A stretch of 64,000 nt of DNA. Origin: Bacteroidales bacterium UBA7569. GTDB taxonomy: Bacteria > Bacteroidota > Bacteroidia > Bacteroidales > Paludibacteraceae. The position numbers and the translations under genes are program-made. The notes beneath the pieces were generated by a model. The model saw only the letters and a list, made by a program, of their open reading frames with translations. It ran no database searches and had not been told where the DNA came from. Positions within the stretch are counted from its first letter, which is position 1; each line of letters starts with the position of its first letter. The stretch is taken from assembly GCA_002477945.1 (NCBI GenBank), contig DLLF01000033.1:1-64000 (forward strand). Reading direction: 5' to 3'. Positions 26,044-36,169 of this stretch are shown piece after piece.

Positions 26044-27861
26044 TCAGTGGGATAAATCGTTGTGAAAATATCTATAAATGATTGATGCTCTATGTATTCC
26101 GATAATTTTTGAGATTTCTTCCAGAGATGCTTCTTTGATACGTTTTGTGCTTTTGAAGTGCGTAAGGAGGGTTATTTTTGTTTTTTCACCAATTCCTGAA
26201 ATTTCATCCAACTCGCTTTTTGTTTGCTGTTTGCTTCTTTTCTGCCTGTGATAGGTTATGGCAAAACGGTGTACCTCGTCTTGAATCCGTGTGAGAAACA
26301 GAAAGAGTTCGTCGGTAGGTTTGAGGTCGATTTCTTTTGGCGGAAAGCCATAGAGTAGGGTAGAGGTACGGTGTTTTTGGTCTTTGCTGAGACCTGCAAC
26401 GGGGATCTGCAAACGGAGTTGTTGCAAAGCATCTGATATGGCATGCATCTGTCCGATTCCACCATCGGCAATAATGAGATCGGGAAGGTTGCCATTTTCT
26501 TCCATCACCCGATGATATTTACGATAGACAACTTCCCGCATCTGGGCATAATCATCGTTTCCGTCGGCATATTTGATTGCAAATTTTTTGTATGCGCTCT
26601 TGAGCGGTTTTCCCATTTTGAAGACAACACAACCTGCAACAGGTTCTTCACCTTGGATATTAGAGTTATCGAAGCACTCAATGGTGGCAGGCAAGGCGGA
26701 AAGATGAAGAAGGTTTTGCAGTTTGGTGAGGATACGTACATGCCGTTGGTCTGGATTGAGTTTATCTTGTCCCCGACGGCGATCCGTAATATATTGCTGT
26801 GCGTTTTGCATGGCGAGCAAAAGAATCTTTTTATTATCTCCGCGTTGCGGTACGGAGTAGGTGACGGAACCATCCATGTAATCGGGAAGGAACGGAACGA
26901 TTATATTTCTGCTTTTGCTATGCATCTGTGTACGCAATTCCTCAATGGCTCTACCAAGCGTTTCCTCTTTTTCTTCAATATCGGTGATGGTTTTGTATTC
27001 AATGGTTTGTCCCTGCACGATGGAGCCTTTGTGAATTTTTAACATGGAAATAATGATGTTATTATCTTCTTTAATATATCCGAAGACATCGGTGTCTTGC
27101 AGGGAGGTGTTAGTGATAATGGTCTTACTCTTGAAACGCTCGATGAGTTCGAACTGTTCCTTGAGTTGTTGTGCTTTTTCGAATTGCAATTGTTCGGCAC
27201 ATTGTTTCATTTCATCGAAAATACGCTTACTTATCTCGTGCGCATCACCTTGGATAATTTTTCGTATTTCGGTGATATAGTTTTCGTATTGCTCTCTGGT
27301 GGCATATCCTTCACATATCCCACAGCATTTATGAATGTGGTATTTGAGACAGACTCTGTATTTACCTTCTTCGATATTTTTATCGTTGAGCGACAATGTA
27401 CAGGTGCGAATAGGGTAGAGTTGGTGAATCAGTTCAAGTACGAGGTCGACGGTATTTCCAAAGGTGAAAGGACCATAGTAATCGCCAAGAGATGGAATAA
27501 TCTTACGCGTTTTGAAGACCCGCGGATATTCTTCCCAAGTGATGCAGATAGAAGGATAACTTTTTCCGTCTTTGAGAAGTATATTGTATTTTGGTTGATA
27601 TTTCTTTATCAGGTTGTTTTCCAGCAAAAAGGCATCCTGTTCGTTTTCGACAACGATATACTTGATATCGGCTATATTTTCGACAAGATGTAGGGTTTTG
27701 CGAGATTGTTGGTCTTTCCTGAAATAAGTTGTTACCCGTCGTTTCAGATTTTTCGCCTTCCCGACATATATAATTTCTCCCGTTTCATCAAGATGTTGAT
27801 ACACTCCCGGTGAAGAAGGAAGTCCATTGAGGATTTCTTGCAGATGATCACTTATTTGCAC
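26044..27861 (-). CDS. uvrC: excinuclease ABC subunit C
   Basis: A 605-aa UvrC, which makes the dual incisions in nucleotide excision repair. The N-terminal GIY-YIG domain has SSPGVYQHLDETGEIIYVGKA. The UVR/UvrB-binding motif FEKAQQLKEQFELIERF is near residue 215. The RNase H-like C-terminal nuclease has ECFDNSNIQGEEPVAG and IADGGIGQM, followed by a helix-hairpin-helix pair (LDEISGIGEKTKITLL). It is the last gene of the mreB-uvrC unit. Confidence 0.96.
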   Translation of the reverse strand: MQISDHLQEILNGLPSSPGVYQHLDETGEIIYVGKAKNLKRRVTTYFRKDQQSRKTLHLVENIADIKYIVVENEQDAFLLENNLIKKYQPKYNILLKDGKSYPSICITWEEYPRVFKTRKIIPSLGDYYGPFTFGNTVDLVLELIHQLYPIRTCTLSLNDKNIEEGKYRVCLKYHIHKCCGICEGYATREQYENYITEIRKIIQGDAHEISKRIFDEMKQCAEQLQFEKAQQLKEQFELIERFKSKTIITNTSLQDTDVFGYIKEDNNIIISMLKIHKGSIVQGQTIEYKTITDIEEKEETLGRAIEELRTQMHSKSRNIIVPFLPDYMDGSVTYSVPQRGDNKKILLLAMQNAQQYITDRRRGQDKLNPDQRHVRILTKLQNLLHLSALPATIECFDNSNIQGEEPVAGCVVFKMGKPLKSAYKKFAIKYADGNDDYAQMREVVYRKYHRVMEENGNLPDLIIADGGIGQMHAISDALQQLRLQIPVAGLSKDQKHRTSTLLYGFPPKEIDLKPTDELFLFLTRIQDEVHRFAITYHRQKRSKQQTKSELDEISGIGEKTKITLLTHFKSTKRIKEASLEEISKIIGIHRASIIYRYFHNDLSH

Positions 27862-27886
27862 GGCTTAGCAAGAATCAATGACAATA

Positions 27887-28411
27887 TCAATAATGAATGA
27901 GGGAATAAATATCCATATCAGGAGCAAACATATTGCGTCCTTTGAGATCGTCCAATTCAATGAGGGTATTTACATAAATCTTTTTCACCCCCATTTTTTG
28001 CACAAGTCGTACCGCTGCTGCTAAAGTACCTCCCGTTGCCAATAAGTCGTCGTGGATAAGTACGACATCGTCTTTATTGATAGCATCAGCATGAATTTCG
28101 ATAGTATCAATCCCGTATTCTTTACGATAACTCTCAGAGATGGTGCAGTAGGGAAGTTTACCAGGCTTGCGAACAGGCACAAATCCGGCGTTAAGGTCTC
28201 GAGCAACAATAGAGCCTATGATAAATCCACGTGACTCTATGCCGAGCACCTTGGTGATTTGCATATTCCTGTAATGTTCCGTGATATTATTTGCAAACCA
28301 TTGGGTACATTGCGGCTCTGAAAGCGCGGTTGTGATGTCATAAAAAAGAATTCCTTTCTTCGGAAAATCCGGCACTTCACGGATATTACTTTTAATTTGC
28401 TGCTCAGTCAT
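27887..28411 (-). CDS. apt: adenine phosphoribosyltransferase
   Basis: A 174-aa purine-salvage enzyme that makes AMP from adenine and PRPP. It begins in the typical way (IKSNIREVPDFPKKGILFYDITTAL). It carries IESRGFIIGSIVARDL and the PRPP loop VVLIHDDLLATGGTLAAA. Spacing is 34 bp after mnmG and 25 bp before uvrC, all on the minus strand. Confidence 0.96.
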   Translation of the reverse strand: MTEQQIKSNIREVPDFPKKGILFYDITTALSEPQCTQWFANNITEHYRNMQITKVLGIESRGFIIGSIVARDLNAGFVPVRKPGKLPYCTISESYRKEYGIDTIEIHADAINKDDVVLIHDDLLATGGTLAAAVRLVQKMGVKKIYVNTLIELDDLKGRNMFAPDMDIYSLIHY

Positions 28412-28445
28412 ATTATTATGTGATTTTATTGTTTCACGTGGAACA

Positions 28446-30320
28446 TTACCTTCCCAGAAGGATTAACAGGACGCTGATGTCATTCGGGGATACTCCTGGT
28501 ATACGTGCGGCGTCACCAATGGTTGTAGGTTGAATTTTGCTTAATTTTTGTCTTGCTTCTGTGGATAGAGAGGCAATGTTGGCGTAATTATATCTGTTTG
28601 GAATTTTGACTTCGTCGAGACGTTTTGATTTCTCGGCAGACAATCGTTCTCTTTCGATGTATCCCTTGTACTTGATATTAATTTCGGTGCTTTCGATGAT
28701 TTCTTCTTGCAGATTGATAATTTGACCGATTTCTTCTTGCAGGGATGGCAAAATAGTTGATAAATCCTGAAGATTGATAAATGGGCGGGCAAGAAGTTCT
28801 GCTATTTTGCATTTCTGATGGATGGGTTGCGAACCTTTTGCTGTAAGATAATTGTTGACTTCACCGGGAGTGACGGAATGGTTCTTGATGAAATCAGTGA
28901 GTCGCTGAATGTCTTGTTTTTTATTTTGGAACAAGTTAAATCGCTCATTGTTTGCCAGCCCGATGTTATAGGCTTTTTCAGTGAGCCGAGTGTCGGCATT
29001 ATCTTGGCGCAAGAGAATACGATATTCGGCTCGCGAAGTGAACATACGATAAGGTTCGTCAACTCCTTTGTTGACCAAATCATCAATAAGAACTCCGATG
29101 TACGCCTCATCGCGACCTAATGTGAACGGGATGCCGCCATGGCAGGCAATGTGTGCATTGATTCCTGCGACAAGACCTTGTCCTGCGGCTTCTTCGTAGC
29201 CGGTTGTACCATTGATTTGCCCTGCAAAAAACAAATGCATTATGTGTTTAGTCTCCAAAGAATGTGTCAGTTGTGTTGGATCAAAGAAATCATATTCGAT
29301 GGCATATCCGGGACGATACATAACAATATGTTCCAATCCATGTATAGTTTGCAGTGCTTGAAGTTGTACATCCCAAGGAAGAGAGGAGGAGAATCCATTG
29401 ATATAATACTCGTTGCTATCAACGCCTTCCGGTTCGATGAACAATTGATGCGCTTCTTTCTCAGCAAAGGTGACGATTTTGGTTTCTATACTTGGGCAGT
29501 AGCGTGGTCCGATGCTTTTTATTTGTCCGTTGTAGAGCGGACTTTCGGCAAGATTAGCACGCAAGATATTGTGCGTTTCAGAATTGGTATATGTTATCCA
29601 GCAACTCATCTGTTTGAGATGACGTTGGACGTTTGGCAGATAGGAGAAATGATGAAAATCGTTGTCTCCTTTTTGTTCGATCATTGCGTTAAAATCAATG
29701 CTTCGTGCATCAATTCTGCATGGTGTACCCGTTTTCATTCTACCGGCTTTGAACCCAAGATTTTTGAGTTGTTCCGTAATACCATAAGATGCACTTTCAG
29801 CGATTCGTCCTCCGTGTAACTGTGTTTTGCCAAAGTGAAGTAGTCCGTTAAGAAATGTCCCATTTGTCAATATAACAGAACCCGCTTGGAATTCGATTCC
29901 CAATACTGTTTTTACGCCTTCTATTCGGTTATTTTTGATAATTAGACTACATACAACATCCTGCCAAATATAGAGATTGTCAGTGTAACTCAAGTGTTTT
30001 ATCCATTCTTCGATAAACTGCTTCCGGTCGCTTTGTGACCGAGGACTCCACATAGCAGGACCTTTCGAAGAATTGAGCATGCGGAATTGTATGGCACTGC
30101 GATCGGTTACAATACCCATCATTCCGCCCATGGCATCAATTTCCCGAACTATTTGCCCTTTTGCGATACCACCGACTGCAGGGTTGCAACTCATCTGTCC
30201 GATTTTGTTCATATCCATCGTGATGAGGAGAGTTTGACTGCCGAGATGTGCGGCAGCACTTGCGGCCTCACATCCTGCATGTCCTGCACCAACTACTATT
30301 ACATCGTATTTTAAAGTCAT
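28446..30320 (-). CDS. mnmG: tRNA uridine-5-carboxymethylaminomethyl modification enzyme
   Basis: A 624-aa MnmG/GidA, the FAD subunit that with MnmE modifies wobble U34 of several tRNAs. FAD site VIVVGAGHAGCEAASAAAHLG; further blocks IGQMSCNPAVGGIAKG, FLNGLLHFG and LFFAGQINGTTGYEEAAGQG. The C-terminal helical domain includes IPNRYNYANIASLS. The frame is open about 186 bp upstream, but ATG 30320 places the FAD motif correctly and lies 5 bp after the rodA stop. Confidence 0.96.
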   Translation of the reverse strand: MTLKYDVIVVGAGHAGCEAASAAAHLGSQTLLITMDMNKIGQMSCNPAVGGIAKGQIVREIDAMGGMMGIVTDRSAIQFRMLNSSKGPAMWSPRSQSDRKQFIEEWIKHLSYTDNLYIWQDVVCSLIIKNNRIEGVKTVLGIEFQAGSVILTNGTFLNGLLHFGKTQLHGGRIAESASYGITEQLKNLGFKAGRMKTGTPCRIDARSIDFNAMIEQKGDNDFHHFSYLPNVQRHLKQMSCWITYTNSETHNILRANLAESPLYNGQIKSIGPRYCPSIETKIVTFAEKEAHQLFIEPEGVDSNEYYINGFSSSLPWDVQLQALQTIHGLEHIVMYRPGYAIEYDFFDPTQLTHSLETKHIMHLFFAGQINGTTGYEEAAGQGLVAGINAHIACHGGIPFTLGRDEAYIGVLIDDLVNKGVDEPYRMFTSRAEYRILLRQDNADTRLTEKAYNIGLANNERFNLFQNKKQDIQRLTDFIKNHSVTPGEVNNYLTAKGSQPIHQKCKIAELLARPFINLQDLSTILPSLQEEIGQIINLQEEIIESTEINIKYKGYIERERLSAEKSKRLDEVKIPNRYNYANIASLSTEARQKLSKIQPTTIGDAARIPGVSPNDISVLLILLGR

Positions 30321-30325
30321 AGACA

Positions 30326-31789
30326 CTATATTTTGTTGATGCGCGCAGCATCTAATTTGAACAATATAAAAAGCAAAACTGTGAAACCAAGCAAGGATGA
30401 ACCGCCGTAACTGAAGAACGGGAGTGGTATTCCGATAACCGGCATGAGTCCGAGGACCATCCCTATGTTGATAGTAAGATGGGCAATAAAAATAGATGCA
30501 ACACAATAGGCATAGACTCTACAGAACTTATCTTTCTGTCTTTCTGCGAGATAGATGAGACGTAGGATGAAGATTAGATATACTACCAACACCCCTGCAG
30601 ACCCGATGAAGCCCCATTCTTCTCCTACTGTGCAGAAGATGAAGTCGGTTGCCTGTTCGGGTACGAACTTCATCTTTGTTTGTGTGCCTTGCAGATAGCC
30701 TTTGCCGAGGAAGCGTCCGGAGCCGATTGCGATTTTGGATTGGTTGACATTATATCCTGCTCCAGATGGGTCGTTGTCTAATCCGAAAAGAACCTCAATG
30801 CGCTTTTGCTGGTGTGGTTGCAGTATGTCGGTAAAAATATAGTTACAACCAAAACTATACAAGAGTATGCCAAGAGAACATATAGCCAGGACGGCTATAT
30901 GTTTTATTCGGTAGTATAATGCAAGTGCGATCAAATAAGCAATTGAGAGACTGACGATAATGGTGGATGTGATATTAAAATTAACTGTAAACCAGATGTT
31001 TATGACTATTGAAACCGCATATAGAAAGGTGGAACATCCCAATAGAATCCACGCATGTTTTTTCAGGTTTATTTTGAAGAAGAGGAAGTAGAGTTCTATC
31101 AAAAGAATGGAGAGGCAGTCTATCAGGAGTCCAAGTTTTCCGACACCCAATGGGAATGCAGTATGACTGAATTTGATGGTTGCCACAAAGAAATATACTG
31201 CTGTAGCGAACAAGAGCAGTATATATTTACTCATTCCTTGACGATAGAGGACAAGTACGAAAGCTACAAATACGAGTGCCGAACCTGTTTCTTTTTGAGG
31301 TACCATAATGATTGCCATCGGTAGCAGTATGATGGTTGCAGTGATTATAATATCCTTTGTTTTATGTATATTGTAATCGTACCGGCTCATGTATTTTGCC
31401 AATGCGAGTGCCGTGAAACATTTGGCAAACTCGGCCGGCTGGAGGCGGAAGCCACCCAAACTAATCCACGAAAGGGAGCCTTTGACATCATCAGCCAAGA
31501 GAGGCGTGACAAGCAGTACAAGGATCCAAACGGCATAGAGAATATAAGCGAAGATGTCGTAGATTTTTTCATCAATCAGCATGATAGTGAAGCCAACGAG
31601 CAGCGATATGCTCATCCATAGGAACTGTTTTCCTGCCCGGTTGCTCGGATCGAAAATACTTGTTTGGTCAAAGTCGTAGTCTGCCCCATAGATATTGAGC
31701 CAACCAAAGCAGATCAGCAGCAGATACAGAGCGATTGTAAACCAATCAATCCCCTTTATTATGTTCGTTTCGTTTCTTGACATTCTCAT
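30326..31789 (-). CDS. rodA: rod-shape SEDS glycosyltransferase RodA
   Basis: A 487-aa SEDS-family peptidoglycan polymerase of the elongasome, working with PBP2. About ten or more membrane segments. Conserved SEDS pieces are LQPAEFAKCFTALALA, PQKETGSALVF and, near the C-terminus, MPVIGIPLPFFSYGGSSLL. It is longer than many RodA proteins because of an extra hydrophobic middle region at about residues 210-300. The start overlaps the mrdA end by about 44 bp; a second Met two codons later is equally possible. Confidence 0.94.
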   Translation of the reverse strand: MRMSRNETNIIKGIDWFTIALYLLLICFGWLNIYGADYDFDQTSIFDPSNRAGKQFLWMSISLLVGFTIMLIDEKIYDIFAYILYAVWILVLLVTPLLADDVKGSLSWISLGGFRLQPAEFAKCFTALALAKYMSRYDYNIHKTKDIIITATIILLPMAIIMVPQKETGSALVFVAFVLVLYRQGMSKYILLLFATAVYFFVATIKFSHTAFPLGVGKLGLLIDCLSILLIELYFLFFKINLKKHAWILLGCSTFLYAVSIVINIWFTVNFNITSTIIVSLSIAYLIALALYYRIKHIAVLAICSLGILLYSFGCNYIFTDILQPHQQKRIEVLFGLDNDPSGAGYNVNQSKIAIGSGRFLGKGYLQGTQTKMKFVPEQATDFIFCTVGEEWGFIGSAGVLVVYLIFILRLIYLAERQKDKFCRVYAYCVASIFIAHLTINIGMVLGLMPVIGIPLPFFSYGGSSLLGFTVLLFILFKLDAARINKI

Positions 31790-33608
31790 TTAAGACTGAC
31801 GTTCTGATACGTTCATAGAGGGTTGTCCTCGTGATAGTATCTGTCAGGTATTCTTCTATCATCAGGCTGGCAACAGGTGCTGCCCATGTGGCTCCAAATC
31901 CCGCATTCTCAACAACGACCGCAATGGCTATCTGCGGGTCGTCCAACGGGGCAATTGCGACAAAGAGAGCGTGGTCTTTTTTGCCTTTTCCTGCTTGAGC
32001 GGTTCCCGTTTTACCTCCGATAGCGATATTATCCAACTTGTAGAATCGTCCTGTGCCATTTTCCATGACCTGCAGCATACCTTCCTTGACATATTTGTAG
32101 TAAACGGCATCGATTCCGGTTGTGTGGCGGTGGTTGAGCAATGTATCGTTTTTATTGAGGTGCGGGGTGATATAATACCCATCGTTTGCAATGATAGCCG
32201 CCATATTTGCCAATTGTAACGGTGTGACGGTGATTTCTCCCTGACCTATTGATAACGATCTAATTGTTAATGCTTTCCAGCCTGTTCTACCATAGTATCG
32301 ATCGTAAAAAGAGGTGGTCGGCACATTGCCAGAACTTTGTTCAGGTATGTCGGTATCGGTGAATTTATGTCCAAATCCGAAGCGCATGACCTCATTGCGC
32401 CATAATTCATATTGCTTGCGGAAGTCTTCATTTTTCTTACCGTATCCGTTGGTTTCCAAGAAATCCCGGAACAGGCACCAATAGTAAGGATTGCAACTCT
32501 GTTCAATTGCCGTGAGCAGGTTTACAGGAGATGTATGAGTATGAGTACAACTGATAGGGCGTGTTCCTTTTCCGTTGCAAACGTATTTCGTATCAGGGGT
32601 TATTATACCATATTGCAGTCCAATCAGAGATTGTACCAACTTGAAAGGAGATCCCGGAGGGTATTGGGCTTGTGTGGCCCGATTGAGCAGAGGTTTGGTG
32701 GGATCGCTTTGCAGTTCCCTATAATGTTCGGAACGTTGTTTTCCGACTAACAGAGCAGGATCCCACGTAGGATTGGACGCCAGGGTTAGGATTTCCCCTG
32801 TTACAGGCTCAATGGCGACAATACTCCCTATTTTACCTGTAAGCAGTTCTTCTGCCAATGCTTGCAGACGGATATCCAATGTAAGGGTAAGGTCTTGACC
32901 TTTGACGGCATTTTTGTCTAATTCTCCATCGTTGTAACTGCCTTGGATACGTCCCCGTACATCACGCAGGAGGATTTCTGTTCCTTTTTCTCCCCGCAAC
33001 GAGGTTTCATAAGTACGCTCAATACCTTCGCGACCCGAATAATCGCCAGCAGCGTAGTAGTTGTCTTTATCTATGTCACGCTGTGAAACTTCTCCGACGC
33101 TTCCAAGTACTTGTGCTGCATAAGGATAAGTGTATCCTCGCAGGGTTCGTTGCCGTATATGTATTCCAGGGTATTTGTAGAGTGTTTCTTGCAGCGGAGC
33201 GATTTCTTCTTTGCTCAGTTGTGACAGGAAAACCTGCGGTGTATGCCGTGAGTAACCACGGTTCAGTCTCCGATTTTTGATTTGCAGTACACGTTCGTTG
33301 AAATAACAAGTGTCCACATCAAGTGTATGGCAAAAACCGATGGTATCGAATGTTTTTCCCATTTCCTGCATCGTTATGGTCACTTCGTAGACAGGTTGGT
33401 TGAAGACAAGCAGTTTACCGTTTCTATCATATATGAGACCGCGCGGAGCATATACAGTCTGCTTTACAAGGGCGTTGTTTTCGGCTTTATCAATTGTACT
33501 TTTGTCGATTACCTGCAAATAGAATAACCTGCACAAATAAATAACCACTACCAGAATGATGATAGCGGAAATGACATACCGGCGGTTATAGTATTTGTCG
33601 TTGATCAT
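31746..33608 (-). CDS. mrdA: penicillin-binding protein 2 (elongasome transpeptidase)
   Basis: A 620-aa class B PBP. One N-terminal membrane helix (YVISAIIILVVVIYLCRLFYL), then a dimerisation/pedestal domain. The transpeptidase domain has the active-site SPFK (in PPGSPFKLVQSL), SCN and KTGT (GGKTGTAQ). It crosslinks glycan made by RodA. The gene overlaps mreD by 4 bp (ATGA) and rodA by about 44 bp, showing tight coupling. Confidence 0.95.
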   Translation of the reverse strand: MINDKYYNRRYVISAIIILVVVIYLCRLFYLQVIDKSTIDKAENNALVKQTVYAPRGLIYDRNGKLLVFNQPVYEVTITMQEMGKTFDTIGFCHTLDVDTCYFNERVLQIKNRRLNRGYSRHTPQVFLSQLSKEEIAPLQETLYKYPGIHIRQRTLRGYTYPYAAQVLGSVGEVSQRDIDKDNYYAAGDYSGREGIERTYETSLRGEKGTEILLRDVRGRIQGSYNDGELDKNAVKGQDLTLTLDIRLQALAEELLTGKIGSIVAIEPVTGEILTLASNPTWDPALLVGKQRSEHYRELQSDPTKPLLNRATQAQYPPGSPFKLVQSLIGLQYGIITPDTKYVCNGKGTRPISCTHTHTSPVNLLTAIEQSCNPYYWCLFRDFLETNGYGKKNEDFRKQYELWRNEVMRFGFGHKFTDTDIPEQSSGNVPTTSFYDRYYGRTGWKALTIRSLSIGQGEITVTPLQLANMAAIIANDGYYITPHLNKNDTLLNHRHTTGIDAVYYKYVKEGMLQVMENGTGRFYKLDNIAIGGKTGTAQAGKGKKDHALFVAIAPLDDPQIAIAVVVENAGFGATWAAPVASLMIEEYLTDTITRTTLYERIRTSVLNENVKKRNEHNKGD

Positions 33609-34105
33609 GAGCGATGCAACAATAGATCATATACTATGATAAGTCCGATGGTAAGTACTGAACTGACAATGATTTGCAGCAAAGTAATCCACCAATTGCT
33701 CCACGTGAAAGCAGAGAGTATAAAGACAATACTATGATGCAGCAAGACAAGCAGTGTTATAAGTTTCAAATAGACGATGAAACCGAGTGTTTTGCTACTT
33801 GGTTCGCTGAGTATCTGTTTTTTTTCCAGTACCATCTTTTTGAGAAAGACAGGACGCAGGAAAGATATCAAGGTACATGCCGCACAATGTACTCCCAAAC
33901 TATTGCAGGCGATATCAATAACAAGCCCTGTTGCGAAACCTATCAACAATTCCGCCCAGCGAGGAAGTGTTTGCGGAAGGGCGATAAGGAACAAGATGTA
34001 GAGACAGGGATGGCAAAGACCAAGGAAGTGCAAGTTGTTGATGAGCAGCAATTGCAACAAAACGAGCACTACGAAACGCAGAATATTATCTCTCCAAAGT
34101 TCCAT
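33605..34105 (-). CDS. mreD: rod shape-determining membrane protein MreD
   Basis: A 166-aa small polytopic membrane protein with about five hydrophobic segments. It sits between mreC and mrdA, the classic mreD slot. Sequence conservation of MreD is weak, so the call rests largely on size, hydrophobicity (LVLLQLLLINNLHFLGLCHP, FATGLVIDIACNSLGVHC) and position. The Met is 5 bp after the mreC stop. Confidence 0.88.
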   Translation of the reverse strand: MELWRDNILRFVVLVLLQLLLINNLHFLGLCHPCLYILFLIALPQTLPRWAELLIGFATGLVIDIACNSLGVHCAACTLISFLRPVFLKKMVLEKKQILSEPSSKTLGFIVYLKLITLLVLLHHSIVFILSAFTWSNWWITLLQIIVSSVLTIGLIIVYDLLLHRS

Positions 34106-34110
34106 ACTAT

Positions 34111-34929
34111 TTACTGTTTTCCATATTCCTCCAAGTTTTTGATTTCCTCCAGATTGTTTCGATGCAGAATACTTACGTTTTGCAATCTTCTGAAATCAGT
34201 AGACAAGGCGACCGTGATATGATGAAAAGAATCGCTGTCGGACAATTTGTCCGCCTCAACTGTGCCGACCATTATACCTTTTGGGAAAATAGCAGATACT
34301 CCGCTTGTTACGACGGTATCTCCTTTATTGATTGAGACGTGTCTTCCGATATCGTTGAGTTGGGCATAGTGGACATCTTTTCCGTCCCATTGCAACATAC
34401 CGATATAACCATCGTTTTTCAGACGGCAACTAATGGTGAGCGCATTGTTGATGACAGGGATAGCCAAAGAATAGTGGTCGGAGACGGTAACGACAATTCC
34501 GACGACTCCTTCTTTGCAAACAACGCCCATGTCTTCACTTACTCCATCTTCTGCCCCCCGGTTGATGGTGATGTAGTTTTTCTGCAAGTTTCCCGTATAG
34601 TTGATGACCCGAGCCGGGATGACAGAATAGTCGGGGTAGTCTTTGAGAGAATCGCAGGCGTTTGCAAGCATTTCCTGCGAATAAATCAATTCCTGCCTCA
34701 GTTGTGCATTTTCGGATATAAGACTTTCGTTTTCGGTCCGCAACCGAAAATAGCCTGCAATGTCGTTGCAAAAAGCGTAACAAGCGGAAGATACACGGTT
34801 GGCGGAGGAGAATGTTGCACTTCTCGGATAGCAGTTATTGCGTATAACCAAGACGAAAGAGAGTCCTTCCAGCAAAATGAATAGAAGGACTACGCCATTC
34901 CGTATGACAAACCGTAACAGATTCTTCAT
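34111..34929 (-). CDS. mreC: rod shape-determining protein MreC
   Basis: A 272-aa MreC with an N-terminal membrane anchor (GVVLLFILLEGLSFVLVI). A coiled coil (about 65-95, RTENESLISENAQLRQELIY) follows, then the periplasmic double beta-barrel (YITINRGAEDGVSEDMGVV, GVVGIVVTVSDHYSLAIPVI). It links MreB to the wall synthases. It starts 45 bp after the mreB stop. Confidence 0.94.
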   Translation of the reverse strand: MKNLLRFVIRNGVVLLFILLEGLSFVLVIRNNCYPRSATFSSANRVSSACYAFCNDIAGYFRLRTENESLISENAQLRQELIYSQEMLANACDSLKDYPDYSVIPARVINYTGNLQKNYITINRGAEDGVSEDMGVVCKEGVVGIVVTVSDHYSLAIPVINNALTISCRLKNDGYIGMLQWDGKDVHYAQLNDIGRHVSINKGDTVVTSGVSAIFPKGIMVGTVEADKLSDSDSFHHITVALSTDFRRLQNVSILHRNNLEEIKNLEEYGKQ

Positions 34930-34974
34930 TTTACAAGCAGAGAAGGGTGTGAGTCCCTTCTCTGTTATTCAAGA

Positions 34975-35994
34975 TCAGCGTATCAAGAAATTGAAGTTGT
35001 TGACATTTTTCAGTGCGATACCCGTACCCAGTGCTACGGAATGCAGCGGGTCTTCCGCCACATGGAAAGGAATTGTAATTTTATCGCTCAGGCGCTTTGC
35101 CAATCCGTGGAGCAAAGCACCACCTCCTGCCAAGAAGATTCCGTTTGTGACGATGTCAGCATACAATTCGGGAGGAGTTCCCTCCAGGGCTTGCAGGATA
35201 GCATTTTCGATCTTGGAAATAGACTTTTCAAGGCAGTGTGCAATTTCCTGATAACTTACCGGCACTTCCATAGGAAGAGCGGAGGTCTTGTTAGGGCCGA
35301 TGACCATGAAATCTTCAGGTGGATTATCCAACTCGGTAAGTGCCGAACCGACTCTCATTTTGATTCTTTCCGCTGTAGGTTCATCAATGCGCAGATTGTG
35401 CATACGCCCCATATACTCGATGATGTCGGCATTCAATTCATCGCCTGCAATCTGTATGGACTTGTTCGTGACAATACCGCCCAAAGAGATAACAGCAATC
35501 TCGGTAGTACCACCACCTATATCCACAATCATGCACCCTTTGGGACTCTCGACATCAATACCCATACCGATTGCCGCTGCCATAGGTTCGTAGATCATAT
35601 AAACCTCCCGTCCTCCGGCATGCTCGCTACTGTCACGTACGGCACGGATTTCCACTTCCGTACTGCCGGAAGGGATACATACTACCATTTTGAGCGAAGG
35701 CATGAACAGTTTATTTTTCCGAGGTATCATTTTCACCAGCCCTCGAATCATCATTTCGCAAGCCTGGAAATCGGCAATCACACCATTTCGCAGCGGTCGA
35801 ACGGTTCGTATCATGTTTCCGCCCTTGCCTATCATTTGTTGTGCTTTGCGCCCCACAGCGACCATTTCGTTGGTTTGCATACTTATAGCCACCACGGATG
35901 GCTCATCTACCACAATCTTGTCATCGCAAATAATGATGGTATTTGCAGTTCCCAAGTCAATGGCAATCTCTTGTGTAAACGAAAAAAGACTCAT
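34975..35994 (-). CDS. mreB: actin-like rod shape protein MreB
   Basis: A 339-aa MreB. Actin-fold nucleotide motifs are IAIDLGTANTII (phosphate 1), IVDIGGGTTEIAVIS (phosphate 2) and GIFLAGGGALLHGLA (adenosine). It organises the elongasome made by the downstream genes. It is the first gene of a unit that runs through uvrC at 26044. A Bacteroidetes promoter is found 93 bp upstream. Confidence 0.97.
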   Translation of the reverse strand: MSLFSFTQEIAIDLGTANTIIICDDKIVVDEPSVVAISMQTNEMVAVGRKAQQMIGKGGNMIRTVRPLRNGVIADFQACEMMIRGLVKMIPRKNKLFMPSLKMVVCIPSGSTEVEIRAVRDSSEHAGGREVYMIYEPMAAAIGMGIDVESPKGCMIVDIGGGTTEIAVISLGGIVTNKSIQIAGDELNADIIEYMGRMHNLRIDEPTAERIKMRVGSALTELDNPPEDFMVIGPNKTSALPMEVPVSYQEIAHCLEKSISKIENAILQALEGTPPELYADIVTNGIFLAGGGALLHGLAKRLSDKITIPFHVAEDPLHSVALGTGIALKNVNNFNFLIR

Positions 35995-36086
35995 TTCTTC
36001 ACTTATCGGTATTTAGTTAATTATATGATATTTCTCTCGGTACCAAACACAAAAAGCAAGAGCGCAAGCCCCTACCTAACCGCCTG

Positions 36087-36117
36087 CAAAACTAATTATA
36101 TTTCTTGAAATACACAA
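36087..36117 (-). promoter_or_regulatory. promoter of the mreB operon
   Basis: On the minus strand, TTG (36117-36115), a 20-bp spacer and TAGTTTTG (36094-36087). The leader would be about 86 nt. This is the only strong promoter match seen ahead of mreB. Confidence 0.6.
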
Positions 36118-36169
36118 GTTGGCGGCATCGTTTTTTTGTGCTGTGCAAATTATGCTTCGTTTAGCACTC

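Noticed and set aside
25987..26055. 22-codon frame after a TATTTTTG box before uvrC
   Set aside because: No -33 element, overlaps the uvrC end, too short to support; probably chance.
30321..30506. N-terminal extension of mnmG
   Set aside because: The open frame continues 186 bp upstream into rodA, but the extra residues are not MnmG-like and the FAD motif follows ATG 30320 at the normal distance.
35041..36108. 355-codon open frame antisense to mreB
   Set aside because: Covers mreB in reverse. No recognisable domain; mreB identity is certain.
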